From Candidatus Endomicrobium procryptotermitis (GTDB lineage: Bacteria > Elusimicrobiota > Endomicrobiia > Endomicrobiales > Endomicrobiaceae), in the NCBI GenBank assembly GCA_031279415.1, contig JAITIP010000018.1, forward strand, positions 186,001-250,000: a stretch of 64,000 nucleotides of DNA, read 5' to 3'. The notes under the pieces are model-generated. The model saw only the letters and a program-made list of their open reading frames with translations, was not told where the DNA came from and made no database searches. The number at the start of each line of letters is the position of its first letter. Positions within the stretch are counted from its first letter, which is position 1. Shown here in pieces: positions 17,469 through 31,248 of this stretch. Made by a program: the position numbers and the translations under genes.

Positions 17469-17990
17469 ATGGAAATTCTAAGCACATTAGGTTTGGAAGG
17501 AAAAGTTTTTATTGCCCAGCTCATAAATTTTCTTGTAGTGGTTTTTATATTAAAAATAATTTTATATAAGCCGCTACGGAAGATGCTTAATGAAAGAAAA
17601 AACAGAATTGAAAAAGGTCTCCAAGATGCCGCCGACGCGAAAATAGCTTTGGAAAATGCCGGAGAGGAAAGAAAAAAAATTCTTGCCTCTGCCAAAAGCG
17701 GCGCCGATGAATTAACGGCTTTAACCAAAGCTTCTTTAGAAGAGATAAAGATAAAATTGACTCAAGAAGCGAAAAACCGTTCCGAACAGATTTTGGAAGA
17801 CGCAAAGCAAAAGGCCGCTATGGAATTTGAAAATATGAATAGGCAAATAGGTAAAATTTCCGTCGATATTTCTGGAAAAGTTATGATGCATGTTTTTTCA
17901 AGTTTATTTACCGATGAAGAAAAAAATAAGATTTTGGCAAGGGCGCTTGATAAAATAGAGAAGGTCGGATATGAAAAGAAATCAAATTAG
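17469..17990 (+). CDS. atpF: ATP synthase Fo subunit b
   Basis: The peripheral stalk subunit of 173 residues. An N-terminal membrane helix (residues 14-34, AQLINFLVVVFILKIIL) is followed by the conserved YKPLRKMLNERK and a long Lys/Glu/Ala-rich coiled coil that holds F1. It overlaps the start of atpH by 20 bases. Confidence 0.94.
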   Translation: MEILSTLGLEGKVFIAQLINFLVVVFILKIILYKPLRKMLNERKNRIEKGLQDAADAKIALENAGEERKKILASAKSGADELTALTKASLEEIKIKLTQEAKNRSEQILEDAKQKAAMEFENMNRQIGKISVDISGKVMMHVFSSLFTDEEKNKILARALDKIEKVGYEKKSN

Positions 17991-18327
17991 AGAATTTGCA
18001 CATTCCATAGCCGTTTATGGTTACGTATCAGATAAAGATGCACAGTGGATATTAAATAACTTTTCAAGAAATGATTTAAAGGTTTTTATGCGTTTATTGG
18101 TGCAGGAACTAAAAGACAGAAAAGTCACAGCCTTTTACGCCGGAAGCATTAATGAAGAAGATAAAAAGAGGATAATATTGCTTTTTCCGGATAAAGAAAT
18201 TGAATTCAAACGCGACGATGAAAATTTAGGAGCAGGGCTTAAACTTGAATACAGCGGCTTTGTTCTGGATTACAGCATTTCAGGAATAACAAAAAGAATA
18301 CTAAGTAGCATAAGAGAGAGCTTATGA
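17971..18327 (+). CDS. atpH: ATP synthase F1 subunit delta, unusually short
   Basis: It sits exactly where atpH is expected, between atpF and atpA, and overlaps both. The C-terminal half fits the delta/OSCP end: LGAGLKLEYSGFVLDYSISG and KRILSSIRESL. The protein is only 118 residues against a usual 175-180, so the N-terminal helical domain that caps the F1 head is reduced or highly divergent. It may still join the b-stalk to F1. Identification rests largely on position and the C-terminal pattern. Confidence 0.8.
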   Translation: MKRNQIREFAHSIAVYGYVSDKDAQWILNNFSRNDLKVFMRLLVQELKDRKVTAFYAGSINEEDKKRIILLFPDKEIEFKRDDENLGAGLKLEYSGFVLDYSISGITKRILSSIRESL

Positions 18328-19839
18328 AACCAGAAGAAATAATACAAAAAATAGAAAAACAATTATATTCTGTGGACGTAAATCCGGAGTTGGTTAATTT
18401 CGGTATAGTCGAAACCGTAGGAGACGAAATCGTTAAAGCATCGGGACTTTCTAATGTCGGCTATTACGAAGAAGTTTCGTTTGATGATGGGTCTCTCGGG
18501 TTTGTTTTAAATATTGACGAAGATTACGTTTCAATAGTCATGCTTACGAATTCCGGACATATTGTGCGTGGAATGAGAGTTAAAGCTACCGGCAGTATTT
18601 TAAGTATAAATGTGTCAGAAAAGCTTATTGGCAGAGTTGTCAATGCCGTGGGGCAGTCTATAGACGGCGTAGAAATTAAACATGACAATTCCGTAAAATA
18701 TCCGATAGAAAAAATAGCGCCCGGAATTATTGAAAGAGCTTCCGTAGATAGACCTTTAAAAACCGGAGTTAAAGCTATCGATTCGATGACGCCCATAGGA
18801 AGAGGCCAGAGAGAGCTTATTATCGGCGACCGAGGAACGGGCAAAACGGCTTTAGCCGTTGATGCAATTATAAATCAAAAAAAGCTTGATATGGGTTTAA
18901 AAAGAGTCATATGCATATATTGTTCCATCGGTCAAAAAAAGTCTAATCTTGCTTCGATAACTGCAAGATTAAAAGAAGAAGGTGCGATGGATTACAGCAT
19001 AGTGGTTGCGGCTACTGCTTCAGATGCCGCTTCAATGCAATACATAGCTCCACTGGCAGCATGTGCGATAGGCGAGTATTTTATGGATAAAGGTGAAGAC
19101 GTTTTGGTAGTTTACGACGATTTGACAAAACATGCATGGGCGTACAGACAAATTTCGCTGCTGATAAAAAGACCTGCGGGACGTGAAGCTTATCCGGGCG
19201 ATATTTTTTACCTGCATTCAAGGCTTTTGGAAAGAGCTTCCAGAATCTCTGATGTAAGAGGAGGCGGTACGCTCACGGCTCTTCCGATAATTGAAACGCA
19301 GGGAAATGACATGTCGGCGTATATTCCTACAAACGTTATTTCAATCACTGATGGACAGATATATCTTGAAGCCGATTTGTTTAACGCGGGAATACGTCCG
19401 GCCATTAATGTCGGCTTGTCAGTTTCGCGTGTGGGCGGAGCTGCACAGACAAAATCAATGAAACAGCTTGCCGGACCGGTAAGACTTGAACTTTCGCAGT
19501 TCAGAGAATTGCAGTCGTTTACGCAGTTCGGAAGCGATTTGGACGAAGATACTTTAAAAAGGCTTGAAAGAGGCAAAAGAATAACCGAAATTTTAAAACA
19601 GCCGCAGTACAGTCCATATGACGAAATCTCCGAAATTCTTTCGATTTTTGCTGTAACGTCGGGCTTGCTTGACGATATTGACGTTGATAAGATAAGAGAA
19701 GTCGAAGACGCTATGATTGAATATGTAAAGAAAAATTATCCCGAGACGCTTAAGAAGCTTTCAACCGGTGCAAAACTTGAAGATGAACTCAGGGAAGAAC
19801 TAAAAAACAATATAGAAGAATTTAAAAAGAAAAGCAATT

Positions 19840-19865
<26 letters not shown>
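18324..19865 (+). CDS. atpA: ATP synthase F1 subunit alpha
   Basis: The non-catalytic nucleotide-binding subunit of the F1 hexamer, 513 residues. The Walker A motif GDRGTGKT is at 168-175. VVYDDLTKHAWAYR (Walker B region) and VGLSVSRVGGAAQTK (with the arginine that completes the catalytic site) are present. The start overlaps the atpH stop (ATGA) and the end overlaps atpG by 26 bases. Confidence 0.97.
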
Positions 19866-22099
<2,234 letters not shown>

Positions 22100-22102
22100 T
22101 TT

Positions 22103-22135
22103 AAGTCCGGCAAGTTTGTAAAAACGGACTTTTTT
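22103..22135 (+). terminator. Intrinsic terminator between atpD and atpC
   Basis: AAGTCCG (22103-22109) pairs with CGGACTT (22125-22131) around a 15-base loop and runs into TTTTT. It lies four bases after the atpD stop, inside the operon. It may reduce atpC transcription relative to atpD. Confidence 0.72.
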
Positions 22136-22163
22136 ATAAGAAAATAAAAAATGAGAAAGACAA

Positions 22164-22580
22164 ATGAAAAAATTTGAACTTGAAATATTGTCTCCACAGG
22201 GGATCGCTTTTAAAGATGAGGTTTTATCGGTTTCCCTGCCGACTTCTTCCGGAATAATAACGGTTTTGCCCGGCCATACGAATCTTGTGACAAAACTTAA
22301 GGAAGGTGAAATTATAATAACTTATAACAGCGGAGAAAAAAGAATAACTGTTACTGATGGATTTGTCGAGATATTTGCAAACAGCGTTAACATAGTTACG
22401 GATTTTGCCGTTCCGTCAGACGATGAAAACAGGTATGAGATAGAACGGGCTATGAAACTTGCCAAAGATATGAAAAACAGAAAACAAAACACCGTTGATT
22501 TGGCGGTGGTTGAAACACAGCTTAAAAAAGCGGTTTATGAATTAAAATCTAATGTGGGGATTAGAAAGAAAAAAATATGA
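22164..22580 (+). CDS. atpC: ATP synthase F1 subunit epsilon
   Basis: A rotor subunit that couples gamma to the c-ring and can inhibit ATP hydrolysis. Its 138 residues show the N-terminal beta-sandwich (FELEILSPQGIAF, LPGHTNLVTKL, TVTDGFVEI) and a C-terminal helical pair. It is separated from atpD by a predicted terminator and 64 bases. It overlaps the following lipoprotein gene by four bases. Confidence 0.93.
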   Translation: MKKFELEILSPQGIAFKDEVLSVSLPTSSGIITVLPGHTNLVTKLKEGEIIITYNSGEKRITVTDGFVEIFANSVNIVTDFAVPSDDENRYEIERAMKLAKDMKNRKQNTVDLAVVETQLKKAVYELKSNVGIRKKKI

Positions 22581-23494
22581 AAAAATATCATCCTTTTGTT
22601 TCCTTAATTATATGCTCGATTTGCATTCTTTTATCTTCATGTGTATCCGTCGATCAAAGCGGATTCGGCAAGCTGGAGCCGGATGATCAGATAGCATCGG
22701 AAACCCCTGTTATAAGCGCTAAAAAAGTTGAGCTTGGCAGGTATGATGATGGGACTTCTAAAGGATATAAATATATTTCAGAGGACGGCTCGGTAACTTT
22801 TGCTGAGGAATTGATAGATGAAAAGGGAAATCGTATTATCGAGGGACGAATCCCTGACGGGCTTATAGTTCAATATTATGACGAAGGGAATATTGCCGCC
22901 GAATTAAATTATAATGCGGGCAGATTGGAAGGAGTCGTGAAAGAGTATTTCCCTGACGGTATTGTATCTTCTGTAAAAAATTATAAATCGGGAGAATTAA
23001 ACGGTCCTGTAAAAGAATATTATCCCAACGGTAAAATAAAGGAAGATTTCGTCTATATAAACGGACTTTTAAATGGTGCTTTGCGTAAATATTCGGATAC
23101 CGGTACGATATTGTCAAGAGCCGAGTATCAGGATGGAGAATTAAATGGTACGTATAAAGAATTTTTTGTGAACAGTAAGGTAAAAATCGAGATTGAGTAT
23201 ATGAATAATAAAAAAGAAGGATACCAAAGAGAGTTTGACCCTTCGGGTATACTGCTGGCTGAATATAATTATACAATGAACAAACTCGAAGGCCAATCTA
23301 AAAAGTATTATGAAGACGGCAGCATACAGATGATTGCCAATTATGTAAACAATATACAAGAAGGAGAAACAAAAATTTTCAGTAATAATAATTCTGATCA
23401 TCCTATATATATAGACATTTATAAAAACGGCAAAAAGATTAAAAGAAAAGCTTACAGCTCGCAGGGCAAACTGATTTTTACATTTGATTATTAA
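22577..23494 (+). CDS. MORN/YwqK-repeat lipoprotein
   Basis: A 305-residue predicted lipoprotein with lipobox SSC at about residues 20-22 (LLSSCVS). From residue 90 on it consists of about seven repeats of the MORN_2/YwqK type, such as VKEYFPDGIVSSVKNYKSGE and VKEYYPNGKIKEDF. These repeats form extended beta sheets and their binding partners are unknown. The gene overlaps atpC (ATGA) and may use the same transcript. Its tie to ATP synthase is probably positional only. Confidence 0.78.
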   Translation: MKKYHPFVSLIICSICILLSSCVSVDQSGFGKLEPDDQIASETPVISAKKVELGRYDDGTSKGYKYISEDGSVTFAEELIDEKGNRIIEGRIPDGLIVQYYDEGNIAAELNYNAGRLEGVVKEYFPDGIVSSVKNYKSGELNGPVKEYYPNGKIKEDFVYINGLLNGALRKYSDTGTILSRAEYQDGELNGTYKEFFVNSKVKIEIEYMNNKKEGYQREFDPSGILLAEYNYTMNKLEGQSKKYYEDGSIQMIANYVNNIQEGETKIFSNNNSDHPIYIDIYKNGKKIKRKAYSSQGKLIFTFDY

Positions 23495-23523
23495 TAATAA
23501 ATTTTTAATACAGGAGCATAACA

Positions 23524-24279
23524 ATGTCAGGGCATAATAAATGGGCAAGCATTAAGCACAAAAAAGCTATTACCGATGCTAAAAAGGGAAAGGCGTTTAC
23601 AAAGATAATAAGGGAAATTGTCGTTGCCGCCAAAGAAGGCGGACCTCTTATTGAAAATAATGCACGTTTGAGAAAAGCTGTAGAGGACGCCAAAGAAGTG
23701 AATATGCCTCAGGATAACATTAAAAAAGCGATACAAAGGGGAAACGGAGAAATACCGGGAGCCGTTTATGAAGAAATAGTATATGAAGGATACGGTCCCG
23801 CAGGAGTAGCTTTGATTGTAGAAGTTACGACGGATAATAAGAACAGAACTGCTTCGGAGATAAGAAGAATATTTTCAAGCCATTCTGGAAATCTCGGCGA
23901 AACCGGATGCGTAGGCTGGATGTTTGGCAGAAAAGGATTTATAGCCGTCGAAAAAACTGCCGTAGATGAAGACACTCTTATGACGATAGCTCTTGATGCC
24001 GGCATTGAAGATTTTGAAAATGATGCCGATGGAGATGTTTACGAAATAACCACGACACCTGAAGATTTAGATAAAGTTAAAAATGTGCTGTCGCAAAAAA
24101 ATATCAATGTCGCTTCTGCTGAAATAACCATGATTCCTCAGACATACATAAAACTTACCGGAGATGAAGCCAAGAGCATGTTAAAGCTGATGGATTCTCT
24201 CGAAGAACATGACGACGTGAAAAATGTTTATGCAAACTTTGATATATCGAAAGAAGATATGGAACCATTCGGAGCTTGA
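23524..24279 (+). CDS. yebC: YebC/PmpR-family transcriptional regulator or translation factor
   Basis: A 251-residue YebC protein with the invariant opening SGHNKWASIKHKKAITDAKKG, IREIVVAAKEGG and a TTDNKNRTASEIRRIF segment. Family members bind DNA as regulators, and some relieve ribosome stalling at proline stretches. It lies directly upstream of ruvC, the common bacterial order. CAGGAG eight bases upstream supports the start. Confidence 0.93.
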   Translation: MSGHNKWASIKHKKAITDAKKGKAFTKIIREIVVAAKEGGPLIENNARLRKAVEDAKEVNMPQDNIKKAIQRGNGEIPGAVYEEIVYEGYGPAGVALIVEVTTDNKNRTASEIRRIFSSHSGNLGETGCVGWMFGRKGFIAVEKTAVDEDTLMTIALDAGIEDFENDADGDVYEITTTPEDLDKVKNVLSQKNINVASAEITMIPQTYIKLTGDEAKSMLKLMDSLEEHDDVKNVYANFDISKEDMEPFGA

Positions 24280-24304
24280 ACAATAAGAAAACGGGAGACT
24301 CCAC

Positions 24305-24787
24305 ATGATAGTTTTAGGAATCGATCCTGGTCTTTCGCTTACGGGATGGGGAGTTATCTCAGCGTTGTCCCGCGATAAAATTATACCTTTACAATATGGC
24401 TGCATACGTACTAAACCGTCCGAAACTCTGTCTGAAAGACTGCAAAATATAAATATTGAGCTGCAAATGCTTATAAATACGTATAAGCCTGAAGTGGCCG
24501 CCATAGAAGAATTGTTTTTTTTAAAAGAAGCCAAATCTGTAGCTGCGGTCGGACAGTCGCGCGGAGCTATAGTTCTGACCGTGTCTTTAAATAAAATAAA
24601 ATTATTTGAATATAATCCGAGACATGTAAAAATGGCTCTAACCGGGTACGGCTCTGCGGATAAAAGTCAAATGCAGCATATGGTTAAAACTCTGCTGAGG
24701 CTTAAAGAGATACCAAAACCGGATGATGCTGCGGATGCTCTGGCAATAGCTGTATGTCACATAAATACGGTAAGGACATTGGAATGA
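24305..24787 (+). CDS. ruvC: Holliday junction endonuclease RuvC
   Basis: Cuts Holliday junctions during recombinational repair. It has 160 residues. The catalytic acidic residues are visible: D7 in GIDPGLS, E68/E69 in AIEELFF, and the Asp pair in PDDAADALAIA (about 140-144). It overlaps ruvA by four bases (ATGA). Confidence 0.94.
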   Translation: MIVLGIDPGLSLTGWGVISALSRDKIIPLQYGCIRTKPSETLSERLQNINIELQMLINTYKPEVAAIEELFFLKEAKSVAAVGQSRGAIVLTVSLNKIKLFEYNPRHVKMALTGYGSADKSQMQHMVKTLLRLKEIPKPDDAADALAIAVCHINTVRTLE

Positions 24788-25404
24788 TAGATCATATAAA
24801 TGGAATATTAGATTATAAAACGCTTGATGCCGTAATCGTGGATGTAAATGGGATAGGATATAAAATCTACGTTTCGGTTTCTTCTTTTGAAAAACTTCCC
24901 GATGTGGGAAATAAAGTAGAAATATATATTGTCGAAGCGGTTTCTGGAATATACGGCGGAGTAATATGCCTTTATGGTTTTTTATCTCAGGAAGAAAGGG
25001 ATATGTACATGATGATAAAAGAGGAAGTTCCAGGAACAGGAGCAAAAAAAGCTATGGAATATTTGGATAAAATTTCAAAATCGGCCACCGATTTTAAAAC
25101 CGCCGTTATGTCAAAAAATGCCGCGATGCTTCACGATATTTTCGGTTTCACAAAAAAAACCGCCGATAAGCTGGTTACTGCACTGAAAGATAAGATTTCT
25201 TCGGTTAATGTTTCGGGAAAAGAAAAGTGGCAGGCTGCAGCGTATACCACGAAAAGTGATTTGGTTTCGGAAGCCATTGCAGGGCTTATAGCTTTGGGAT
25301 ATAAAGAATCTCAGGCAAGAAATGCGGTAAATAAATCATACTCTGAAAATGAAAAAATTACGCTTGAAGAACTGATAAAAAAGTCTTTGCAACAGATAGG
25401 ATAA
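24784..25404 (+). CDS. ruvA: Holliday junction branch-migration subunit RuvA
   Basis: The tetrameric DNA-binding platform for RuvB, 206 residues. The N-terminal OB fold reads MIDHINGIL and VDVNGIGYKIYV. Two helix-hairpin-helix motifs follow (PGTGAKKAM, FGFTKKTADKL). The C-terminal RuvB-contacting domain contains EAIAGLIALGYKESQARNAV. I start at ATG 24784, which overlaps the ruvC stop; an ATG 30 bases earlier would add an unusual extension. The middle is rather divergent from typical RuvA. Confidence 0.9.
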   Translation: MIDHINGILDYKTLDAVIVDVNGIGYKIYVSVSSFEKLPDVGNKVEIYIVEAVSGIYGGVICLYGFLSQEERDMYMMIKEEVPGTGAKKAMEYLDKISKSATDFKTAVMSKNAAMLHDIFGFTKKTADKLVTALKDKISSVNVSGKEKWQAAAYTTKSDLVSEAIAGLIALGYKESQARNAVNKSYSENEKITLEELIKKSLQQIG

Positions 25405-25407
25405 AAT

Positions 25408-26430
25408 ATGGAAAAAATTGAAAGAATACTGGAGAGTTCAAAATTAACGGAAGAAGAAAAGATAGAAAATACTTTAAGGCCGCAGTCTCTGGACGATTTC
25501 ATTGGGCAGGATAAACTTAAAGACAATCTTAAAGTTTTTATAGAAGCCGCAAAAAAAAGGCAGGAAGCTTTGGATCACTGCCTTTTTTATGCTCCTCCTG
25601 GACTTGGAAAAACAACTCTTTCTCATATTATCGCAAAAGAAATGGGCGGGAATTTAAGAATAACTTCAGGTCCGGTGCTTGAAAGGGTTGGTGATTTGGC
25701 GGCTATTTTGACAAATCTTTCCGAAGGCGATGTGTTTTTTATTGATGAGATACACAGGATGAATCATCTTGTCGAAGAATCGCTTTATCCCGTAATGGAA
25801 GATTTTGAGCTTGATATAATTATCGGACAGGGACCGTCGGCAAAAACCATAAAACTTCCCGTACCGCGCTTTACTTTGGTGGGTGCTACGACGCGTGCAG
25901 GTCTTCTTTCAAGCCCTTTAAGAGACAGATTCGGCATTATCGGACATTTGGATTTTTACGCGGTAAAAGATCTCATACATATCGTAAAACGTTCTGCGTT
26001 TATAATGAATGTCGAAATTGACGAAGATGCGGCAGAGGAAATTGCAAAACGTTCTCGGGGTACGCCAAGAATAGTTAATAGGCTTTTAAAAAGAGTGAGG
26101 GATTTTGCCGAAATAAACGGAGGAAAAATTACACGTCCAATAGCACAGAAAGCTCTTGACTCTTTGGAAGTTGACAATGCGGGACTTGATAAAATGGACA
26201 GGCTGCTTTTGATCACGATGATTAATAAATTTAGCGGCGGTCCCGTAGGTGTTGACACATTAGCCGTCGCAATATCCGAAGAGTCTGACACTATTACAGA
26301 TGTCTATGAACCTTATTTGATACAATTGGGATTTATAGCGAGAACTTCGCGCGGCAGAGTCGTAACTGAAGCAGGATACAGACATATCGGCGCTGAACCT
26401 CCGAGAAATTTTCAGAAAGAGCTTATATGA
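25408..26430 (+). CDS. ruvB: Holliday junction branch-migration ATPase RuvB
   Basis: The AAA+ motor of RuvAB, 340 residues. It opens with [12 protein letters not shown]. Walker A PPGLGKTT is at 63-70, Walker [10 protein letters not shown] near 110, and [19 protein letters not shown] contains sensor 1 and the arginine finger. The C-terminal winged-helix domain ends GAEPPRNFQ. It overlaps queH (ATGA). Confidence 0.97.
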   Translation: MEKIERILESSKLTEEEKIENTLRPQSLDDFIGQDKLKDNLKVFIEAAKKRQEALDHCLFYAPPGLGKTTLSHIIAKEMGGNLRITSGPVLERVGDLAAILTNLSEGDVFFIDEIHRMNHLVEESLYPVMEDFELDIIIGQGPSAKTIKLPVPRFTLVGATTRAGLLSSPLRDRFGIIGHLDFYAVKDLIHIVKRSAFIMNVEIDEDAAEEIAKRSRGTPRIVNRLLKRVRDFAEINGGKITRPIAQKALDSLEVDNAGLDKMDRLLLITMINKFSGGPVGVDTLAVAISEESDTITDVYEPYLIQLGFIARTSRGRVVTEAGYRHIGAEPPRNFQKELI

Positions 26431-26960
26431 AACACAAACTTTTACTGCATATATGCTGCGCTCCGTGCTCGGCTTCAGCAGTAAAAATGCTGAGAGAGGA
26501 TTTTGAAATATCTTTTTACTGGTATAATCCCAATATTTACAATAAGGAAGAGTATTATAAAAGAAAAGATGCATCGCAGAAATATGCCCGTGCGATTGAT
26601 GTAAAATTTTATGAAGAGGAAAATTTTGTTTACGATTATGGCAGCCGGCTTTCCAAAGGCGGCGAAAACTGCGTTTTTTGTTATAATATAAGACTGGAAA
26701 AAGCCGCGCAGGCTGCAAAAAAAAATAATTTTGAGTTTTTTACGACGTCGCTTTTGTCCAGCCCTTACCAAAAGCATGACTTAATAGCACGGATAGGAGA
26801 AGAAAAAGCCAAAAAAAGTGGGGTTAATTTTTTATATGTTGATTTCAGGCCGGCATTTTATGAGGGAAAAAACTTGCTGAGAAAAGAAGGCTATTATATT
26901 CAAAGATATTGTGGATGTGCTAAATCGTACAATGAAAGATTTGCGGTCAATGAAGCTTAG
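26427..26960 (+). CDS. queH: Epoxyqueuosine reductase QueH
   Basis: Performs the last step of queuosine synthesis, reducing epoxyqueuosine on tRNA. It is the non-QueG type (DUF208). The 177-residue protein has the cysteine sets [12 protein letters not shown] (C10, C11, C14), [10 protein letters not shown] (C82, C85) and RYCGCAKSY, which bind the iron-sulfur cluster. It is at the end of the ruv operon; queA and tgt of the same pathway lie 1.3 and 3.1 kb downstream. Confidence 0.92.
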   Translation: MKHKLLLHICCAPCSASAVKMLREDFEISFYWYNPNIYNKEEYYKRKDASQKYARAIDVKFYEEENFVYDYGSRLSKGGENCVFCYNIRLEKAAQAAKKNNFEFFTTSLLSSPYQKHDLIARIGEEKAKKSGVNFLYVDFRPAFYEGKNLLRKEGYYIQRYCGCAKSYNERFAVNEA

Positions 26961-26995
26961 CAAGATTTACTTCGTTTTTAGAAGCTGAGTTTTTT
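26953..26995 (+). terminator. Possible terminator after queH
   Basis: AAGCTTAGC (26953-26961) can pair with GCTGAGTTT (26984-26992) using two G-U pairs, followed by a short T-run. It overlaps the queH stop and the loop is 22 bases, so it is a weak call. Confidence 0.45.
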
Positions 26996-27034
26996 GTGGA
27001 TATTACGGATATTTTAATATCATCTTTTAACTGT

Positions 27035-27063
27035 TTGACAAATCTTTTAAGATGCGCTAAATA
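27035..27063 (+). promoter_or_regulatory. Predicted promoter for the spoIID-queA-tgt-sec operon
   Basis: Consensus TTGACA (27035-27040), a 17-base spacer and TAAATA (27058-27063), about 90 bases before the TTG start at 27153. Confidence 0.55.
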
Positions 27064-27152
27064 AATATTAAAATGTAAGAAGCGATATCGTAGATATAAA
27101 ATACAAAAATTTACCATTTCCATAAAGTATAAGCTTTAATTAGGAGTTTTTC

Positions 27153-28280
27153 TTGAGAAGTTTTTTGCTTACATTGCTGATTTTATTTTTTTCCGTACAA
27201 ATAAGTTTAGCTTATACGGCAAAAAAAAACATAAAGGTCGGCATTATTACAAATGCCGATTCTTTCAGTGCTGCCGCGACTGACATTTTTTTTGTCAGCG
27301 ATGCAGATGATAAAAAATATAAGCTTTCAAAAGGCATGACGACACTTACGGCTGTTGAAAAAGGTTTTAAAATGAGAAACTTCATATTAAAACCACCTAT
27401 TAAGATAGAAAGTACAAACGGTATAATATTTGCCGATAAAAAACCCTACAGAGGATTTTTAACGGTTATAAAATTCAATTCTCGTGCGGTTGTCATAAAT
27501 GTTTTAACGGTTGAAGATTATCTAAAAGGCGTTTTGCCTAAGGAGGCAAATCCCGGATGGGGAACGGAAGCTTTGAAAACACAGGCTGTAGCCAGCAGAA
27601 CGTACACTCTTGCCAATATGGGAAGGCATGACAGTATGGGCTTTGACATGTGTGATACTACTCATTGTCAGGTTTACGGCGGAGCAGCATGGGAGTCGTT
27701 AAGCTGCAATATTGCCATTGCCGAAACAAAAAGCGAAGTTCTCACATATGATGCAAAGCTGGCACAGGCGGTTTTTCACGCCAACTGCGGCGGGCATACC
27801 GAAGATCCGAAATACGTTTGGGGCTGGACTAACGCTACTGTAGAATATTTAAAAGGTGTAAAATGTGGGTACTGCGGCAATGCTCCTCATACTCATTGGG
27901 AAACGACTTTAAGCGAAAACTTTATAATACAAAAGTTGTCAAAATACGGAGTGGGAAAAATTAAATCGATTGAAGTTAAAGACGTAACCCCTGCGGGATC
28001 GGCTATGGAAGTTACCATCAGGCATTCCAAAGGAATGTTTGACATGAACGCATATAAGTTCCGCCTTGCGGTAGACGCATGGAAGATAAAAAGCACTACG
28101 TTTGACGATATAAAAAAAGACGGGGACAAAATTACTTTTAAAGGTAGAGGATGGGGACATAAAGTCGGATTGTGTCAGTGGGGTGCTAAAGCGATGGCGG
28201 ACGAAGGGAAAAAGTATAAACAAATACTTGAGCATTACTATCCGAAGACGAAAGTTGAGAAGGTAACGTATCAGCAATGA
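27153..28280 (+). CDS. SpoIID/LytB-domain exported protein
   Basis: A 375-residue protein with a signal peptide (residues 1-20). It has the SpoIID domain: VEDYLKGVLPKEANPGWG, ALKTQAVASRTYTL, FHANCGGHTEDP, and the C-terminal GRGWGHKVGLCQWGAKAMA. SpoIID is a lytic transglycosylase acting on denuded glycan strands. Relatives outside spore-formers are thought to remodel peptidoglycan, and nothing here suggests sporulation. The start is a TTG with TAGGAG ten bases upstream. It overlaps queA by four bases. Confidence 0.88.
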   Translation: MRSFLLTLLILFFSVQISLAYTAKKNIKVGIITNADSFSAAATDIFFVSDADDKKYKLSKGMTTLTAVEKGFKMRNFILKPPIKIESTNGIIFADKKPYRGFLTVIKFNSRAVVINVLTVEDYLKGVLPKEANPGWGTEALKTQAVASRTYTLANMGRHDSMGFDMCDTTHCQVYGGAAWESLSCNIAIAETKSEVLTYDAKLAQAVFHANCGGHTEDPKYVWGWTNATVEYLKGVKCGYCGNAPHTHWETTLSENFIIQKLSKYGVGKIKSIEVKDVTPAGSAMEVTIRHSKGMFDMNAYKFRLAVDAWKIKSTTFDDIKKDGDKITFKGRGWGHKVGLCQWGAKAMADEGKKYKQILEHYYPKTKVEKVTYQQ

Positions 28281-29350
28281 ACTGCAAAGATAAATTTCTT
28301 GACAATTATGATTATAAAATTCCACCTGAACTGATAGCTCAAAAACCTGTACAAAACCGCTCTGATTCGCGCTTATTCGTAATCCATAAAAACAGCGATA
28401 AGTTTGAACATAAAAAATTTTTGGATATAACCTGCTATTTAGGCAGAGGGGATTGTATAGTAATAAATACCACAAAAGTGGTTCCTTCAAGACTTTTTGG
28501 CAAAAAATCGAGCGGTGGAAAAACGGAGATTCTTTTTTTGGAACCGTGCCAATCCGCAATGGAATACAAAGTTTTGACAAAACCCTTTCTTGAAACGGGA
28601 AAGAAAGTATATTTTGAAGATGGCTTTGAATGTATTGTCAAATCCAGAATGGAACAGGGCGAAAGCATAGTTGAATTTAATAGACCGCACGTATTTGATT
28701 TTCTGCAAAAATACGGCATAATGCCGCTTCCTCCTTACATAAACAGAAAAAACGGTTTAGCAGATGAATTTTCTGATATTGACAAAGAAAGGTACCAAAC
28801 CGTTTATGCTGTAGAGCCTGGCGCTATCGCTGCCCCTACGGCAGGACTTCATTTTACAAAAGAGGTTTTACAAAAGCTGCAAAATAAAGGTGTAAATATC
28901 GCAAGGCTGACTTTGCATGTCGGATGGGGCACGTTTAAACCTGTTGTCAGCTCCGATTTAAACGATCATAAAATGATGTCGGAAAAATATTATATTGATA
29001 CCGAAAATACAGCAATAATAAACGAGTCAATCAAAAATAATAAAAAAGTCGCGTCGGTAGGAACTACTTCGGCCAGAGCTTTGGAATCACTGGCAAAAGA
29101 AACCGGCTTTACCGAAAATGGAAAAACATATGTAAAAGAGTTTTTTGGTGAGACTTCAATTTTTATTTATCCGGGATACAGATTTAGAATAATAAACGCA
29201 CTTATAACAAATTTTCATCTCCCGAAATCAACGCCTTTAATGATGGCAAGTGCCTTTTGTTCAAGAAAAACCATGCTGAAGGCATATAAAGAGGCTGTAA
29301 AAGAAAAATACAGATTCTTTTCTTACGGTGATTCGATGATTATAATTTGA
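28277..29350 (+). CDS. queA: S-adenosylmethionine:tRNA ribosyltransferase-isomerase
   Basis: Transfers and isomerises the ribose of SAM onto preQ1 in tRNA, giving epoxyqueuosine. Length 357 fits. Motifs are IPPELIAQKPVQNRSDSRL, TTKVVPSRLFG, AAPTAGLHFT, LHVGWGTFKPV and ALITNFHLPKSTPLMM. Next in the pathway are Tgt (upstream step) and QueH, both encoded in this window. Confidence 0.96.
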   Translation: MNCKDKFLDNYDYKIPPELIAQKPVQNRSDSRLFVIHKNSDKFEHKKFLDITCYLGRGDCIVINTTKVVPSRLFGKKSSGGKTEILFLEPCQSAMEYKVLTKPFLETGKKVYFEDGFECIVKSRMEQGESIVEFNRPHVFDFLQKYGIMPLPPYINRKNGLADEFSDIDKERYQTVYAVEPGAIAAPTAGLHFTKEVLQKLQNKGVNIARLTLHVGWGTFKPVVSSDLNDHKMMSEKYYIDTENTAIINESIKNNKKVASVGTTSARALESLAKETGFTENGKTYVKEFFGETSIFIYPGYRFRIINALITNFHLPKSTPLMMASAFCSRKTMLKAYKEAVKEKYRFFSYGDSMIII

Positions 29351-29437
29351 AAGACAGATTATTGTAAAAGCTGTTATGTCGAGAAAATTCCGAGATTTAC
29401 CGCTCTTAAGTATATATTTTATATAATATAAAAATCT

Positions 29438-31236
<1,799 letters not shown>

Positions 31237-31248
31237 ATTGGAGAAAAA

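Noticed and set aside
27153-28280. Evidence of sporulation from the SpoIID domain
   Set aside because: SpoIID/LytB domains are common in non-spore-formers and no other sporulation gene is present; the envelope genes are Gram-negative.
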